64,000 bases of DNA from Metamycoplasma alkalescens (GCF_900476125.1 NZ_LS991949.1:186001-250000), one strand, 5' to 3'; shown: positions 25,251 through 36,119, counted from the stretch's first letter. Translations and numbers: made by a program. Notes: generated by a model from the letters alone, not told the origin.

Positions 25251-27131
25251 TTATTCCATCCTTTCAACTTTTTTATTTTCATTTACAAACATAAAATTAT
25301 TTTTAGAGATGCTTTCATCATAACCTTTGAAATAATTTCAATATAAGACACTTTTAGCAACAATTTTTTCTTTGTTACTTTTAAATTGATAATCATTTTC
25401 ACCAAAACCAATGAATAGAAGTTCAAAATATAATTGTCCTAATTTATTTTTTTCTGGGTTTAATTTAATATCAATTCGTTTAATTCCACTTAGGGTGTGT
25501 TTTTCTTTATTCTCTAAGGCATAAGCTAATAAATAGTTATTTAGATAAGCATTAAAAACTTTAATTTGGTAAGAATCATTATTTAACAATGAAGGATCAA
25601 AATTTTGGCGACTATCATTGTTTCAATAATTAAATAAACTATTTAATTTGTTTGAAGCGTGATTAAGTCCAACCATAAAAGCCGAATCTTCTTTGTTGAT
25701 TACAAATTCTTCTAATTTAATTCCTTCTGGGATACCTTTATTAGTTGGATTAAAAGAATAAATATCACTTGATTGCGGATTGATTTTGTTTTTAAAAATC
25801 ATTCCTTTCAATCGATGTCCATGGTCATCAAAATTCGAACTTAATCAAAGATATTTTTTACTGCTACCATTTTTTTTAGTTACATTAACAATTGCTTTAA
25901 AAACTTGATTTGTATCTAAATAATCACTAAATTCAAATTCTTCAATTTTGTATTCTAAATCTTCATTTTGACGATATTCCGGAATTTTGATTTTAAGAAT
26001 TTCATCTTTAAATTCATTAAACAAATACATTAGACCTTTAGCATTTCAATACTCAGGAGATGTCGGAGCTTTAATAAAATGATTGATATTATCAATAATA
26101 GTTAAATATTTTTTTCCATCCATGTATAAAAGCGGATTTTCAACATAGTCATTAAATAATGGAAGATTTTCTTTTAAACCATCTTTCCCAACACCAAATT
26201 TGCCATTTCAAGCATAGTTTCGAAAGCCATTTAAATAAAAAGTTTTATTTTGGTTTTTTTGCTCTAATAACTCAGAATTATTTCAATCTTTGATACTTTT
26301 AATTTGAAATTCAACAAAGTCTTCAGGTGATGATAAACTTTGTTTTGTTTTAGCATTTTTTCAATCAATTTCAATCTCTGCAACATTGACATTGAATTGA
26401 TTTAAATAAAGTTTTAATAACTGAGTGAATGTCTTTCTTTGTTGTTGATGTTCATGATCTAAAAAAGCTGAAGCTTGAATGTATTGTGGTTGCATTCAAT
26501 CTGAAAATAAAGTGATTTTTCCGGATGAATTTTTAATATAGTTTTTATTCATGATGAAATAGTTATCTTTAATATCATCATTTAGCCGAAAAATAATAGT
26601 TTGAAAATCTTCGGGATATTGGTATTGTTCTGGTTTAAAATCAACATTCTTTTTTGCTGCTCAATTAATCAATCACTCTTCATAATCATTTGCTAAATCA
26701 ATTTCGTTGAAATCAAATGACATGCTTAAAAAATTATTGATGTCAGCTTTTTTATTTGAATGAAAAATTCTGATGTTATTATTATCGGTTATTGTTTGTT
26801 CCCAATTATTTTTATATGGAAAGTCTGGTTGATACTCAATTCATTGATTCTTTTTTAATAAAAACATTTTTTGTTTATTTGCTTTTTCATCAAATTCAAT
26901 TTTTACGTTATCAAAAGGATTTTTTTGATTATTTTCAAAATAATAAAATATTTTTTGATCTTTTTCAATTGAAGCAATTTGACTTAAGGTTAATCGATTT
27001 AAAAAAAGTCTTGAAATCTTATTAATATCTAAATAAACTTCTTTTTGCTTGGAGCAACTAATTGCAAGCATTGATGTGCTTGCTAAAAAAGTTGTTGCAA
27101 ATAAAAAAAACATTCCTTTTTTAAACTTCAT
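25251..27131 (-). CDS. Large lipoprotein, first gene of a two-lipoprotein operon
   Basis: A 626-aa lipoprotein with signal peptide and lipobox AISC (Cys26). It is rich in Asn, Lys and aromatic residues (NYAWNGKFG, WNYFKGYD). Many Trp codons are TGA, so it is unbroken only in the mycoplasma code. His pairs occur at ~225 (DHEH) and ~438 (DDHGH). I do not recognise a domain with certainty; it could be the mycoplasma aromatic cluster surface protein family, recalled by name only. It is divergent from the ZIP-like gene at 27268 across a 136-base promoter region. Confidence 0.75.
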
Positions 27132-27267
27132 ATTTTAAAATTTTATCATTTTTTTTATAATTATAGTTATAAAATTATTGTATAATTCTAAAGATTTAAA
27201 AGTATTAGTTTAAATTAAAATATAAAACTTATTTGTATGTTAAAAAAAGGGGGTTAAACTTAAATTT
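27132..27267. promoter_or_regulatory. Divergent promoter region, lipoprotein pair / ZIP gene
   Basis: A TATAAT box at 27181-27186 reads towards the ZIP-like gene. Minus-strand TATAAT-like boxes (complements of TTATAATTATA around 27155-27165) read towards the lipoproteins. Sharing one 136-base region makes joint control possible. RBS AAAGGGGG lies at 27246 before the ZIP gene. Confidence 0.5.
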
Positions 27268-28221
27268 ATGATTATTTGGGATAACATACCCTTTTTAGAA
27301 GGAAACTTTTATTTAACATTATTCTTAAATTTATTAGTTTATTTGTTAATTTTAGTTGCTCTTCCTTTAATTTTGATGGGTTTTTTAGCTTTAGTTAAAA
27401 ATAAACCAAAAACTAATCAAAAAAGTAATTCCTTAATTTATATGTATGCTTTTTCAACAGGAATGTTTTTAATGATTGGGACATTTGGTTTCATGCGGGA
27501 AGGCTTTGAAACTGCAAAAAGATTTACTCATGGTGAATATGCAAATTTTAGTAGTGAATTTATTCGCACATTAGTTGTCGTTGCAATTCTTGGAATTAGT
27601 TCATTAATTGGATTTATGGTTGTCATTGGTGGGCGATATTTATTTGTTAAATCATCCAAGGTTGAATTACACAAAGCGCATGAAGAGCACAGTCATTCAG
27701 ACCATTTAATTTCATTCAAAGATATTGATAATCCCAAAGCAGCATGGTTAGCAATTTTGATGCTTTTAAGTCATCGAATTGTTGATGGATATTTTATTGG
27801 CTATGCAATATTTAAAATCATTTGAACAAGAAATACATTTTCAAGTTTTTTAATGCTTCTTATTACATTTACAATTCATATCCTATTTGAGATTGCGATT
27901 GTTTACTTTCGGCAAATTCAATATGGTGAAAAAAAATCAAAAGCAATTTTATATAATTTCCTTACTTTTTTATTAATCATTCCTTTTGTTTTTTTAGGTG
28001 CATTTACAGGAAGAGTTTTAAGTGGAAATTTAGAATGAATTCAAGCTTCAATACTCACAATGGGTGGTTCAATAATTTTATTTACTTCTGTTTTTGAATT
28101 AATTCCGGAATTTATTCATATCAGAAATAAAAATCCCAAAATTTTATATTTAACATTAATAACTTTTGCATTTTCAATTGTTTTAACAATTATGTTATTA
28201 AGTTTTCATTCACATATTTAA
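27268..28221 (+). CDS. ZIP-family metal transporter (divergent)
   Basis: A 317-aa protein with about eight hydrophobic spans. A histidine-rich loop HKAHEEHSHSDHL at ~133-145 lies between the third and fourth spans, as in ZIP proteins. Span IV has LLSHRIVDGYFIGYA in the place of HNFPEGLAIG, and span V has FTIHILFEIAIVYFR in the place of the HEIPEG block, so key His/Asp/Glu ligands are kept in changed form. Expected role: uptake of zinc or another divalent metal. The His-containing lipoproteins encoded divergently may deliver metal, an inference. Internal TGA near 27823 and 28036 are Trp. Confidence 0.75.
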
Positions 28222-28242
28222 TATTAAAAATAAGGAGGAAAA

Positions 28243-30594
28243 ATGAAGAAAAAATGATTAATTCTAAGCTCATTGAGTTTTGTTTTTCCATCCTTTTTAT
28301 TTTCATGTACAAAAAACGATTTTAATCAAGATAAATTTCATTACATTGAAAAAAATAATTTTGCTAATGATTATAAAAATTTTGCTTATTTGGAAGATAA
28401 TTTTTCTTCAAAAAATATTCATGAAATCAATTTAGCAACATCAGCAAAATTATTGCGAATAAAAGCAGCAAAACAACCTGAAATTGATTTTAGAGATAAT
28501 ATTGTACTTTTTCCTTCTGAACTTGCATATCAATTTGAGTGAGCAAAGCAAATAATTGTTGATGCAAAAAAATTTGACAATGATCAGACTGATGTTGTCG
28601 ATTATAGCAATGAAAGTGAAGAAAAAAGTGGAGTTTTTAAACCCAAAAGAGACAAAGGTAATGGTTTTAATAGTCCTTTTTTATTCATCCCTTCATCAAA
28701 TAATAATTCAATTAATAGTCCTAAATTTAAAGATTCTTTAAATTTGACAAAAAAATTAATTATTCAAACTTCAAATGCGAATGATGCTTGGATTGATAAT
28801 AAAGGCAAAAAAATAATTAATAATAATCAAATCAATGCCAAAGCATTCAAATTAGGATTATTGGCAAAAATGTTAAGAAATAAAGATTTTAGGCAAAAAT
28901 ATGGTCAATCAAAAAACTTTTCTTTTGAAAAATATGCAAAGCAAAATGCTGCAATTGATGGGTTTGATTTAAACCAATATTTACAAGAAAATCATATTGA
29001 CATTGAAACTCTATTAGATTTTGATTCAAGTAATGCAGCAAATGAAATTGTGCTAAAAACAAAAAATGATCAAGCAATAAATTTTCTTCCAATTTTTGAA
29101 AATTTATTTATTATTCAAAATTATTTTGATGCAATTCCTTATGAAATGCTAAAAAATAAATATGGTAGTCTAGAAGATAATTTAAATTGATTTTTTGAAT
29201 ATGGTAAAACTTATCAAGATCGTTTTTATGCTGCAAATTATTATATTAATCAAATGAACAATAATCAAACAAGATTAAAAAAGAATCCTGATTATAAAAA
29301 TAATACAAGCAATAATTTGAATGAAATTACAATTCAATATAACTTATTACCAATTGCACAAACAACTTTTTCTTTACAAGCAACAAATGCTTTTAAACAA
29401 AATATTATTTCAAAAATTGAATATGAAAACCTTAATATTAATGAAAAAGATTATTTATTAAAAAATTATAAAAAATATAATTTTTCCTACCAAAGAAATT
29501 ACAATCGTTTTGTTTTAAATAACAAAATAATTATTAATCATAATCCTTTAGTAAACACTCCTTATATGAATCAAAATTTTTTAAAACTGTTTTATGGTTT
29601 GAATGAAAAAACTAATCAATTTGAATTAAAAAAAGAAAACTTAATTTTCCAATCGCTTTTTAACAACATTATTAATCAATATAGTTTAGTTGATGGCAAT
29701 AATGATGTTTGGTTATCGCAAGCTCCAGAAAATTTATTGCTTGATGCGAATAATCAAAGTCTAAATACAACCGAATTAAAAGATGCATTTTTACAAATTT
29801 CTAAACCAATAATTTTTTCCTATACTAAAAATAAGAAAATTGAAAACACATTTCAATATCAAAATAAAAACCAAATCACAAATCCGCAAATTATTAAACT
29901 AGAAGAAAAAATCAAATCATTTTGATTTGAAGAAATTAAGACTAATTTGCAAAATATGATTGATAAATTCTATGCAAATAACCAACAAATTGAGCAAGAA
30001 TTTTTTTTAAATCTTCCCATTTTAATTAATTTAGAAAATCAATTTACAGATGAAAAAATTTCATTGGTAAAAAAAATTCTTAATTCAATTCATCAAAAAT
30101 TTCGCGTTGAAATTACGCAAATTAATGATTATGAAAAATACATTGAATTTTTTTCTGCAAATAAATCAATTTATAAAGATACAAATTTTTTCTTATTTGA
30201 AGGAGTGACTTCTGAGTATTTATTTAAGCAAATTACAAATAAAGATCTTAATTTAGAAAAATTAATTACTTTTTTAGCTAAAAATTCTGATACTTATCAT
30301 AATGTTTATACGGAATTAATAAATTTAAATAAATTTATTTCTACAAATAATTTTCGTTTTTCAAATAAAGAAATTAGAAATTATTTAAAAAATTTAAAAA
30401 CTGAAAATCAACTAAACATGATCAATGAAATTAATAATTTAATTAGTTATTCAATTAATTTTAAAAATCAAATTAATATTGATAATTTTGCAAAAGTTGT
30501 TTTTCAAAAACATCTTATTAAACCAATTGGTTGAAATAATTTAAACTACTTTCAAGATATTGAAGTATGAAAGGCGAATAATGAAAAAAAATAA
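28243..30594 (+). CDS. Divergent OppA-like substrate-binding lipoprotein
   Basis: A 783-aa lipoprotein (lipobox FLFSC, Cys22) with AAGGAGG RBS. Several segments line up with the OppA at 11192: WFFEYGKTYQDRFYAANYYI with KKNPDY after it (OppA: WYGLSLKNTLFIGPYYI, KKNQHYY), FSYQRNYNRFVLNN with OppA YGLRFNRAIN, and FFLNLPILINLENQ with OppA FSFQYIYPFINI. Fold and role are therefore probably a family 5 solute-binding protein, much diverged. No permease or ATPase genes are adjacent; it may use OppBCDF or act as a surface protein. Length is 155 aa less than OppA. Overlaps the next lipoprotein by 14 bases. Confidence 0.8.
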
Positions 30595-31048
30595 ACTATT
30601 AATGTTGACAGGAGCAATTCCTTTTGTTGCATTTCCGATGTTATCAGTTGCATGTAAAATGCAGCCTGCAGATTGAGAAAAAAAGAAACCACAATTGCTA
30701 AATTCAACACAAATTCAAGAAATCAAAGATTCATTTGTCTTTGAATTAAATGAAGAAGGTCGCAAGCTACAAAAACAAGGAAAATTAAATGATTATTGAA
30801 ATAAACTAGTAAAAGACAGGAAGTTGAATAAATCACTTGAAATTGAAGGACTTTTTAATTGAAATGCTGAGTTTAAGAAATATTTTAAAGTTTCCTATCA
30901 TCCATTAAAAGGATTTAATTCAGCACATAAATATCAATTTAGATTATTAATGGAAAATAATGTCCCAGCAATTCATTATCAAGTTTTATGTGTTGATCTA
31001 AGAGATCTAGTTGAAGTTGATGTAATTAGAAAACTTGATACTTTATAA
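30581..31048 (+). CDS. Small lipoprotein, paralogue of the next gene
   Basis: A 155-aa lipoprotein with signal peptide ending LSVAC (Cys25). It shares a pattern with the 31123 product: LLNSTQIQEIKDSFVF near the mature N-terminus and FKKYFKVSYHPLKGF ... PAIHYQVLCVD near the C-terminus. The start overlaps the OppA-like gene, with AAAGG upstream, so it is co-translated with it. No known domain is recognised. The shared C-terminal PAIHY...LC block marks a small family. Confidence 0.75.
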
Positions 31049-31066
31049 TAATATAAAGTATTTTTT
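31038..31066 (+). terminator. Terminator overlapping the end of the 30581 gene
   Basis: ATACTTTAT/ATAAAGTAT stem (31038-31046 with 31053-31061) followed by TTTTTATAT. The left arm contains the stop codon of the preceding lipoprotein gene. Confidence 0.65.
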
Positions 31067-31122
31067 ATATTTAAATGTGTTAATTTAATAAATTTAGATG
31101 TTTAAAGTATTAAAATTATGTT

Positions 31123-31698
31123 ATGAAGAAGTCTAAATTTTTATTTATTCCAACAATAATAACACCAATGCTTTCATTGTTTGCATTGTCTTGCAATAAT
31201 CCTAATAATAATTCCAATAACAACAATAACAACAGAAATAATTTCGATACAAAAATTGATTATACGATTGTTCCAAATAATCCAAGTAAATTATTAACAG
31301 ATTCGCAAATCCAACAAGTTCATAATTCTTTTTCATTTAAAACAACATCTGAAGGAGCAAAAAAAACATTTGCTGAACTCAAAGAAATCGTTAAAAAAAT
31401 CCGGAATGATGTTTATCCAAGTAACAAAGAGGATTTTGATCGAATTCCAAGAGAACAAACTTTTAATGGCGTTTTACAACATCCTGATTTTAAAAAATAT
31501 TTTAATTTTGAATATCCTAATAGTCGCACTTTTGGATTTTTAAGTGGTCACAAATTTGAACTGGAATTAGTTGAAGAAGGTTCAAAGCGCAAAAGTCCCG
31601 CAATTCATTATGTGTTGCTATGTCCAGATAAAATCCAAAATGGAAAAATGTCACAAGAAGCATATGGGGATATTTATCTTGATAACAATATTTGATAA
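31123..31698 (+). CDS. Small lipoprotein with Asn-rich linker
   Basis: A 191-aa lipoprotein (signal peptide ending FALSC, Cys24). An Asn/Ser linker encoded by AAT/AAC repeats (~31191-31240) follows. It is a paralogue of the 30581 product: LLTDSQIQQVHNSFSF, FKKYFNFEYPNSRTF and PAIHYVLLCPD match in order. TGA at 31693 is Trp, then TAA. No RBS is evident, and a TAAAAT box at 31111-31116 lies only 6 bases before the ATG, so the mRNA might be leaderless. Function unknown. Confidence 0.75.
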
Positions 31699-31736
31699 AA
31701 AAATGAAGTCATTTTCTTTAAAACTTCATTTTTTTT
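31698..31736. terminator. Bidirectional terminator, 31123 gene and minus-strand XRE gene
   Basis: A 12-bp stem AAAAAATGAAGT/ACTTCATTTTTT (31698-31709 with 31723-31734) between convergent genes, with T tails on both strands. Confidence 0.75.
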
Positions 31737-31775
31737 ATAGATTTTTTAACAATATTTAATCCTGATTTTGGAATT

Positions 31776-32825
31776 TTAAAAAGAAACTTTTTTGTATTTT
31801 GCAAAAACTTCTTTTGTTATCTCACAAAATTCACCTGTTTTATCATCATGTTTAATTTTATGACATTTTTTAAACGCATTTAAACCATCATCAATCCCTT
31901 GATAATTAAAATTTAGTTCATTTTTAATTTCATTATATTTTTTAATATAAATATCGTTGATTTCATCTTCATGCTCTTTGTTAAAAAAGCAATGTGTTAT
32001 CTCATGCAAAATATAATTAAAAATGAATGCTTCACAATTATAAATATCAGAAACAAAAATTAGGCGTTGGGCACCTTTTTGAAAAGTAATTGCTCCAATT
32101 TCACTTTTTTCAATAAAAGGCATTGTAATCAAAATAATTCCCTTTGTTAATAAATAATTTTGTAGCTCAAGAATTTTTTCTTTAAATTCCTTATTTTCAT
32201 TGCAAATGATTTTGATTACTTTTTTAAAAATTACATCAAAAGAATTTTTGCGAAAAACACCAATTTCTTTATTTGTCATCATTTCAAGTAATGAAAGTTC
32301 ACAAAATCTAATCCAAACTTTGCTATTTGGACTAGCATAAACATCTTCATCAGCTAAAGCATTTTCTTTTAAATAAAAAGCATAATTTTTTAAATCAGCA
32401 ACACCATAAAAGCGATTCATAATCATCAATTTTTTATTTACTGACATATCTTTACTTAATTTAAGGTTGCTAATTAAAGGTAAACTTGGATTTGAAATAA
32501 GAAAATCCTGTCCATATGCATTTAAAAGTTCTTCAATTTCTTTATCATCAAGCTTTTCTTGATTATTATAAATTGAATAAACTTCTGAAAGAGTTCCTAA
32601 TTCAAGATTAAAAACATTTTCCATGCCTTCAAGAATTGAAATACTAAGATTAATATTTTTTTTGCTATTGATAATAATATAAATATATTGTGTACTTAAC
32701 CCAAGACGTTGTGAAAGTTCTTTTTGTGACATTGAAAATTTATTTAAATAATAAAGAATCTCTTCACCGAAATTTGTGCCATGCAATTGAACATGTGTTA
32801 AATCACAGATATGATTAATTTTCAT
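31776..32825 (-). CDS. XRE-type HTH protein fused to ImmA/IrrE-like metallopeptidase
   Basis: A 349-aa two-domain protein. Residues ~17-75 form a HigA/XRE helix-turn-helix (GEEILYYLNKFSMSQKELSQ ... GLSTQYIYIIINSKKNI). The C-terminal half carries the zinc motif HEITH at ~274-278 with an acidic stretch after it, typical of ImmA/IrrE (COG2856). Such proteins cleave repressors in mobile-element induction or stress responses, or act in cis. No phage gene and no HigB-like toxin gene are adjacent. It lies 28 bases after cdd on the same strand, with a GGAG RBS, so it is probably co-transcribed with it. Confidence 0.85.
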   Translation of the reverse strand: MKINHICDLTHVQLHGTNFGEEILYYLNKFSMSQKELSQRLGLSTQYIYIIINSKKNINLSISILEGMENVFNLELGTLSEVYSIYNNQEKLDDKEIEELLNAYGQDFLISNPSLPLISNLKLSKDMSVNKKLMIMNRFYGVADLKNYAFYLKENALADEDVYASPNSKVWIRFCELSLLEMMTNKEIGVFRKNSFDVIFKKVIKIICNENKEFKEKILELQNYLLTKGIILITMPFIEKSEIGAITFQKGAQRLIFVSDIYNCEAFIFNYILHEITHCFFNKEHEDEINDIYIKKYNEIKNELNFNYQGIDDGLNAFKKCHKIKHDDKTGEFCEITKEVFAKYKKVSF

Positions 32826-32852
32826 TTTTTTAAACTCCAGCTAATTTAGTTA

Positions 32853-33260
32853 TTATTTAGCAATGATATCTTCAGATTTCACTCCGCCAGGTAGCATTTC
32901 TTCCATCGTAAAAACTTTTTCTTCTAAAAAATCTGTTGAATGCAAAATGATTTTGGCATCATTTTCTAGAAATTGTGACATAACTTGTCGACAAGCACCA
33001 CAAGGGTATAAAATTTTGTTTAAATTACTAATGATATGAATTTCCTTAAATGTTCCCATTTCAATTCCATGAACAACTGAGGAAAATAATGCTGCTCTTT
33101 CAGCACACAATCCACTTGGATAAGCTGCATTTTCACAGTTGACACCATAAAATTTATTGCATTTTGCATCAATTGCAAGAGCAGCAACTTTTACTTTTGA
33201 ATATGGTGCATAGGCATAATCAAGTTTTTTTCGTAAAATTTCTTTTTCTTTTAATTCCAT
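32853..33260 (-). CDS. cdd: Cytidine deaminase
   Basis: Deaminates cytidine and deoxycytidine to the uridine forms in pyrimidine salvage. 135 aa with YAPYSKVKVAAL, the catalytic zinc-site motif CAERAAL and the ligand pair PCGACRQVM, as in homotetrameric bacterial enzymes. First gene of a two-gene unit with the XRE/ImmA-IrrE gene. Confidence 0.95.
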   Translation of the reverse strand: MELKEKEILRKKLDYAYAPYSKVKVAALAIDAKCNKFYGVNCENAAYPSGLCAERAALFSSVVHGIEMGTFKEIHIISNLNKILYPCGACRQVMSQFLENDAKIILHSTDFLEEKVFTMEEMLPGGVKSEDIIAK

Positions 33261-33382
33261 AATATAAATATTTTACCATTTTTAAATCATTTAAAAAGTA
33301 TGCTTTTCTAGTTTAAAAAATAGTCTTATCTTAAAATACATAAAAAAGTGTCAAGTATTTTTACTTAACAGTTATTTTGTGG

Positions 33383-33388
33383 TAAAAT
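33383..33388 (+). promoter_or_regulatory. -10 box for rpsP operon
   Basis: TAAAAT in the sequence TGTGGTAAAATAATTG, about 65 bases before rpsP. The -35 region is not distinct. Confidence 0.5.
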
Positions 33389-33453
33389 AATTGATATTTA
33401 AAAAATCAAATGTCATTTTTACATTTAAAAAATAAAAAAATAAAGGAAAACTT

Positions 33454-33714
33454 ATGGTTAAAATTAGATTAAAAAGAACAGGAAAAAAATTCCATGCAAC
33501 TTATAAAATTGTTGCAGCTGATGCAAGAGCACCAAGAGATGGAAAATTTATTGATGTTTTAGGTCATTATGATCCACATACAAAAAAATTAGTTCTAAAC
33601 GAAGAATTAACAACTAAGTACTTAGACAATGGTGCTAAACCAACAGAAACAATTCGCACTCTTTTAAAGAAAAATGATTTCTACAAAAACTATGTAGCCA
33701 ATAAAAATAAATAA
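33454..33714 (+). CDS. rpsP: 30S ribosomal protein S16
   Basis: An 86-aa protein beginning [20 protein letters not shown] and containing [29 protein letters not shown] lies upstream. Heads the rpsP-trmD-rplS operon; rimM, often between rpsP and trmD, is absent here. Confidence 0.97.
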   Translation: MVKIRLKRTGKKFHATYKIVAADARAPRDGKFIDVLGHYDPHTKKLVLNEELTTKYLDNGAKPTETIRTLLKKNDFYKNYVANKNK

Positions 33715-33716
33715 TT

Positions 33717-34394
33717 ATGAAAATAAACATACTCACACTTTTTCCAGAATATTTTGAAACTTTTAAACAATATAGCATCATTGCTAAAGCAATCAAATTA
33801 GGGCATTTGGAACTTAATATCATTGACTTTAGAAAATTTTCAAAAGAAAAAAGAAATAAAGTTGATGATACTGTCTATGGTGGTGGCGATGGCATGCTTT
33901 TACAAGTTGAACCGATTGATTTAGCACTTGAGACGTTGCCTAATAGTTATAAAATTATTGTCAGTCCACAAGGCAAAAAATTTGATCAAAAAAAAGCCCA
34001 TGAATTAGCAAAAAAGCAAGAAATTACCCTTGTTTGTGGTCATTATGAAGGTTTTGATGAACGAGTATTGCATTTTGTTGATGAGGAGCTATCAATTGGT
34101 GATTTTATTTTAACAGGTGGAGAAATTCCAGCAATGGTTATTGCTGAGGCAGTTTCAAGATTGGTGCCTGGAGTTCTAAGAAAAACTAGTTATCAAAATG
34201 AAAGTTTTGAAAATGATGGACTACTAGACTATCCCCAATATACAAAACCAGCGATTTATAAAGGTTTAGAAGTGCCAAAAGTCTTATTATCTGGGAATCA
34301 TAAATTAATCAAAGAATGGCGTGAGGAAAATGCTTATTTAAAAACTTTAAAAAATCGGAAAGATATAATCGAAAGGATTAAAAATGAGAAGTAA
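33717..34394 (+). CDS. trmD: tRNA (guanine-37-N1)-methyltransferase
   Basis: Methylates G37 of tRNAs reading CNN codons and so prevents +1 frameshifting. 225 aa, a SPOUT trefoil-knot enzyme. Visible: ILTLFPEYF at the start, [26 protein letters not shown], and the knot with [27 protein letters not shown] follows. Begins 2 bases after rpsP and overlaps rplS by 11 bases, so all three are coupled. Confidence 0.96.
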   Translation: MKINILTLFPEYFETFKQYSIIAKAIKLGHLELNIIDFRKFSKEKRNKVDDTVYGGGDGMLLQVEPIDLALETLPNSYKIIVSPQGKKFDQKKAHELAKKQEITLVCGHYEGFDERVLHFVDEELSIGDFILTGGEIPAMVIAEAVSRLVPGVLRKTSYQNESFENDGLLDYPQYTKPAIYKGLEVPKVLLSGNHKLIKEWREENAYLKTLKNRKDIIERIKNEK

Positions 34395-34737
34395 ATTATT
34401 AGAAATTGTAGAAAAAGAACAAATTAGAACTGATTTTCCTCAAATAAGAGAAGGTTATAACGTTAGAGTTCATGTAAGAATTAAAGAAGGCGATAAAGAA
34501 AGAATTCAAGTTTTTGAAGGTTTAGTTATTGCATCATATGGTGAAGGAATCAATAAATCAATTACTGTTCGTAAAGATTCATATGGCGTTGGGGTTGAGC
34601 GGATTTTTAAAATTAATTCACCTTTAATTTCACATATTGAAGTTATTCGAAGAAATAAAGTTAGAAGAGCAAAACTTTACTACATGCGTAATCTTAAAGG
34701 CAAAAGCGCAAGATTGAAAGAAATCAAAAGAAAATAA
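34384..34737 (+). CDS. rplS: 50S ribosomal protein L19
   Basis: A 117-aa protein with [20 protein letters not shown], the [16 protein letters not shown] block, [20 protein letters not shown] and a C-terminal [16 protein letters not shown]. It sits at the subunit interface of the ribosome. Last gene of its operon, followed by a terminator. Confidence 0.97.
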   Translation: MRSKLLEIVEKEQIRTDFPQIREGYNVRVHVRIKEGDKERIQVFEGLVIASYGEGINKSITVRKDSYGVGVERIFKINSPLISHIEVIRRNKVRRAKLYYMRNLKGKSARLKEIKRK

Positions 34738-34768
34738 TTTTGATTCTAAAAAATCTAAAAAAGCAATT

Positions 34769-34800
34769 AATCTTCAGATTCTGAAGATTTTTTATTTTTC
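34769..34800 (+). terminator. Terminator after rplS
   Basis: Perfect 9-bp stem AATCTTCAG/CTGAAGATT with a 3-base loop (34769-34789), then TTTTTATTTTTC. Confidence 0.8.
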
Positions 34801-34962
34801 TAAATTTCATCAAATTGAATCTAAATTCAGTTTAAATAATTTTAAAATTAAAATCAAAAAATGTTATATAGTATTTATGTAACAAATTAGGTTGTTATCT
34901 TTTTAAATTAATTTAAATTTAAAACTAAAATTCAATTGGAGATTTTCATTTAAAAAAAAAAT

Positions 34963-36021
34963 ATGAAAAAATTAAATAAAATGTCTTTTTTATTTTTTGC
35001 AACTTTAAGTTTAGGATCTCTTCCTTTAATTGCTGCTTCTTGTGAAAATGTATCAAAAAAAAGATTTAGAAATGATAAAAATCTTGCAAATGATCTTGAA
35101 TCAAACAAAGAAGATAGTTCATTTTCATCATCAAACGAACAAAAAAATGATGATCTATCAAAGAAAAAAAATCCAAACAATGAAGTTAAAGATTCAAATA
35201 AAAATGATGAAAGTATTTCGAATAATGAAAAACCAAAAACTCATGATGATTTAGATTCAAACAAAGAAGAAAATACTCCAAAAAAAGAAATGGTGAATGA
35301 TCACAATCCTTTATTAAACGCTAAAGATGATGAAAAAAGCAATATTGAAAATCAAAAATTAAAAATAAGCAAAAGAAGTGTTGAAGAAAAAATCAATCAA
35401 TCTCTTAAAAAAGTTGAAGCAAATAACGAAGAAATTAAAAATATTCTTAAGAATATTGAAAAAGAAAAAAATAATCTTGATTTAGATTTTTTAGTATCAA
35501 TTATAGATCATAGTTTTGATGAATTTGAAACAATATTAAATTTAAAAAATATTGAAAATCTTGAAGAATTCAAGAAGCAAATTGAAGAAATTAAAGAAAA
35601 ATTATCTTATTTACTTGAGTTATTTTTTGAATTTAAAAATAATTATTCAAAAATTGAAAAAGAAATTGGTGCTTTAAAAGAAAAAATAAATAAATTAGCA
35701 AATTTATTTAAGAATAATGATTTGAAACCGAAATTTGAAGTTTTTAATTATTTTATAAATCAGATTTTTGAATGCATTCTTAAAAGAATAAACAATCTTA
35801 AATTGCATCTTCAAAAATATAGTGAATTAAGTTCAAAGCGAAATCAATTATTAAAAGAAATATCTAGTTATAGCAATTCATTTTCACATGGTTGAAATCT
35901 TTTTTTCTACCCAGGAAGTTATGGGCAAAAATATAATTTCTTAATAAATGAAGCTAATAAATTAAAAAATCAAATTGATAGTGAAATAAATAATATAGAT
36001 AAATTTGATTTTTTAAAATAG
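34963..36021 (+). CDS. Lipoprotein with acidic linker and helical body
   Basis: A 352-aa lipoprotein. The signal peptide ends LIAASC (Cys27), the same lipobox as OppA. Residues ~28-130 are low-complexity Asn/Asp/Glu/Lys/Ser. Residues ~135-300 are predicted long helices with heptad-like spacing (EEIKNILKNIEKEKNN; EIGALKEKINKLANLF). The C-terminal ~40 residues follow a TGA at 35893 read as Trp (HGWNLFFYPGSYGQKY). RBS GGAGA lies about 20 bases upstream and is weakly placed. Monocistronic, between two terminators. Function unknown; likely a species-specific surface lipoprotein. Confidence 0.75.
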
Positions 36022-36065
36022 ATTGATTTAAAGCGCTTTATTACTTAGGATTGAAATTTAGTAAT

Positions 36066-36103
36066 AAAAAAATTCAAGACAATTTTGAGTGCTTGAATTT
36101 TTT
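36066..36103 (+). terminator. Terminator with AAATTCAAG stem
   Basis: AAAAAATTCAAG pairs with CTTGAATTTTTT (arms 36067-36078 and 36092-36103). Similar arms recur at 50426-50483 and 62761-62800. Confidence 0.7.
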
Positions 36104-36119
36104 AATATAAATTAAAATC

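Noticed and set aside
31191-31240. AAT/AAC repeat as an on/off phase-variation switch
   Set aside because: The unit is a codon, so length changes keep the frame; it can vary linker length but not switch expression by frameshift.
24208-31698. Lipoprotein genes considered as the HinT-linked P60/P80 system of M. hominis
   Set aside because: No hinT (HIT motif HxHxHxx) gene is nearby, and sizes and order do not match what I recall of that system.
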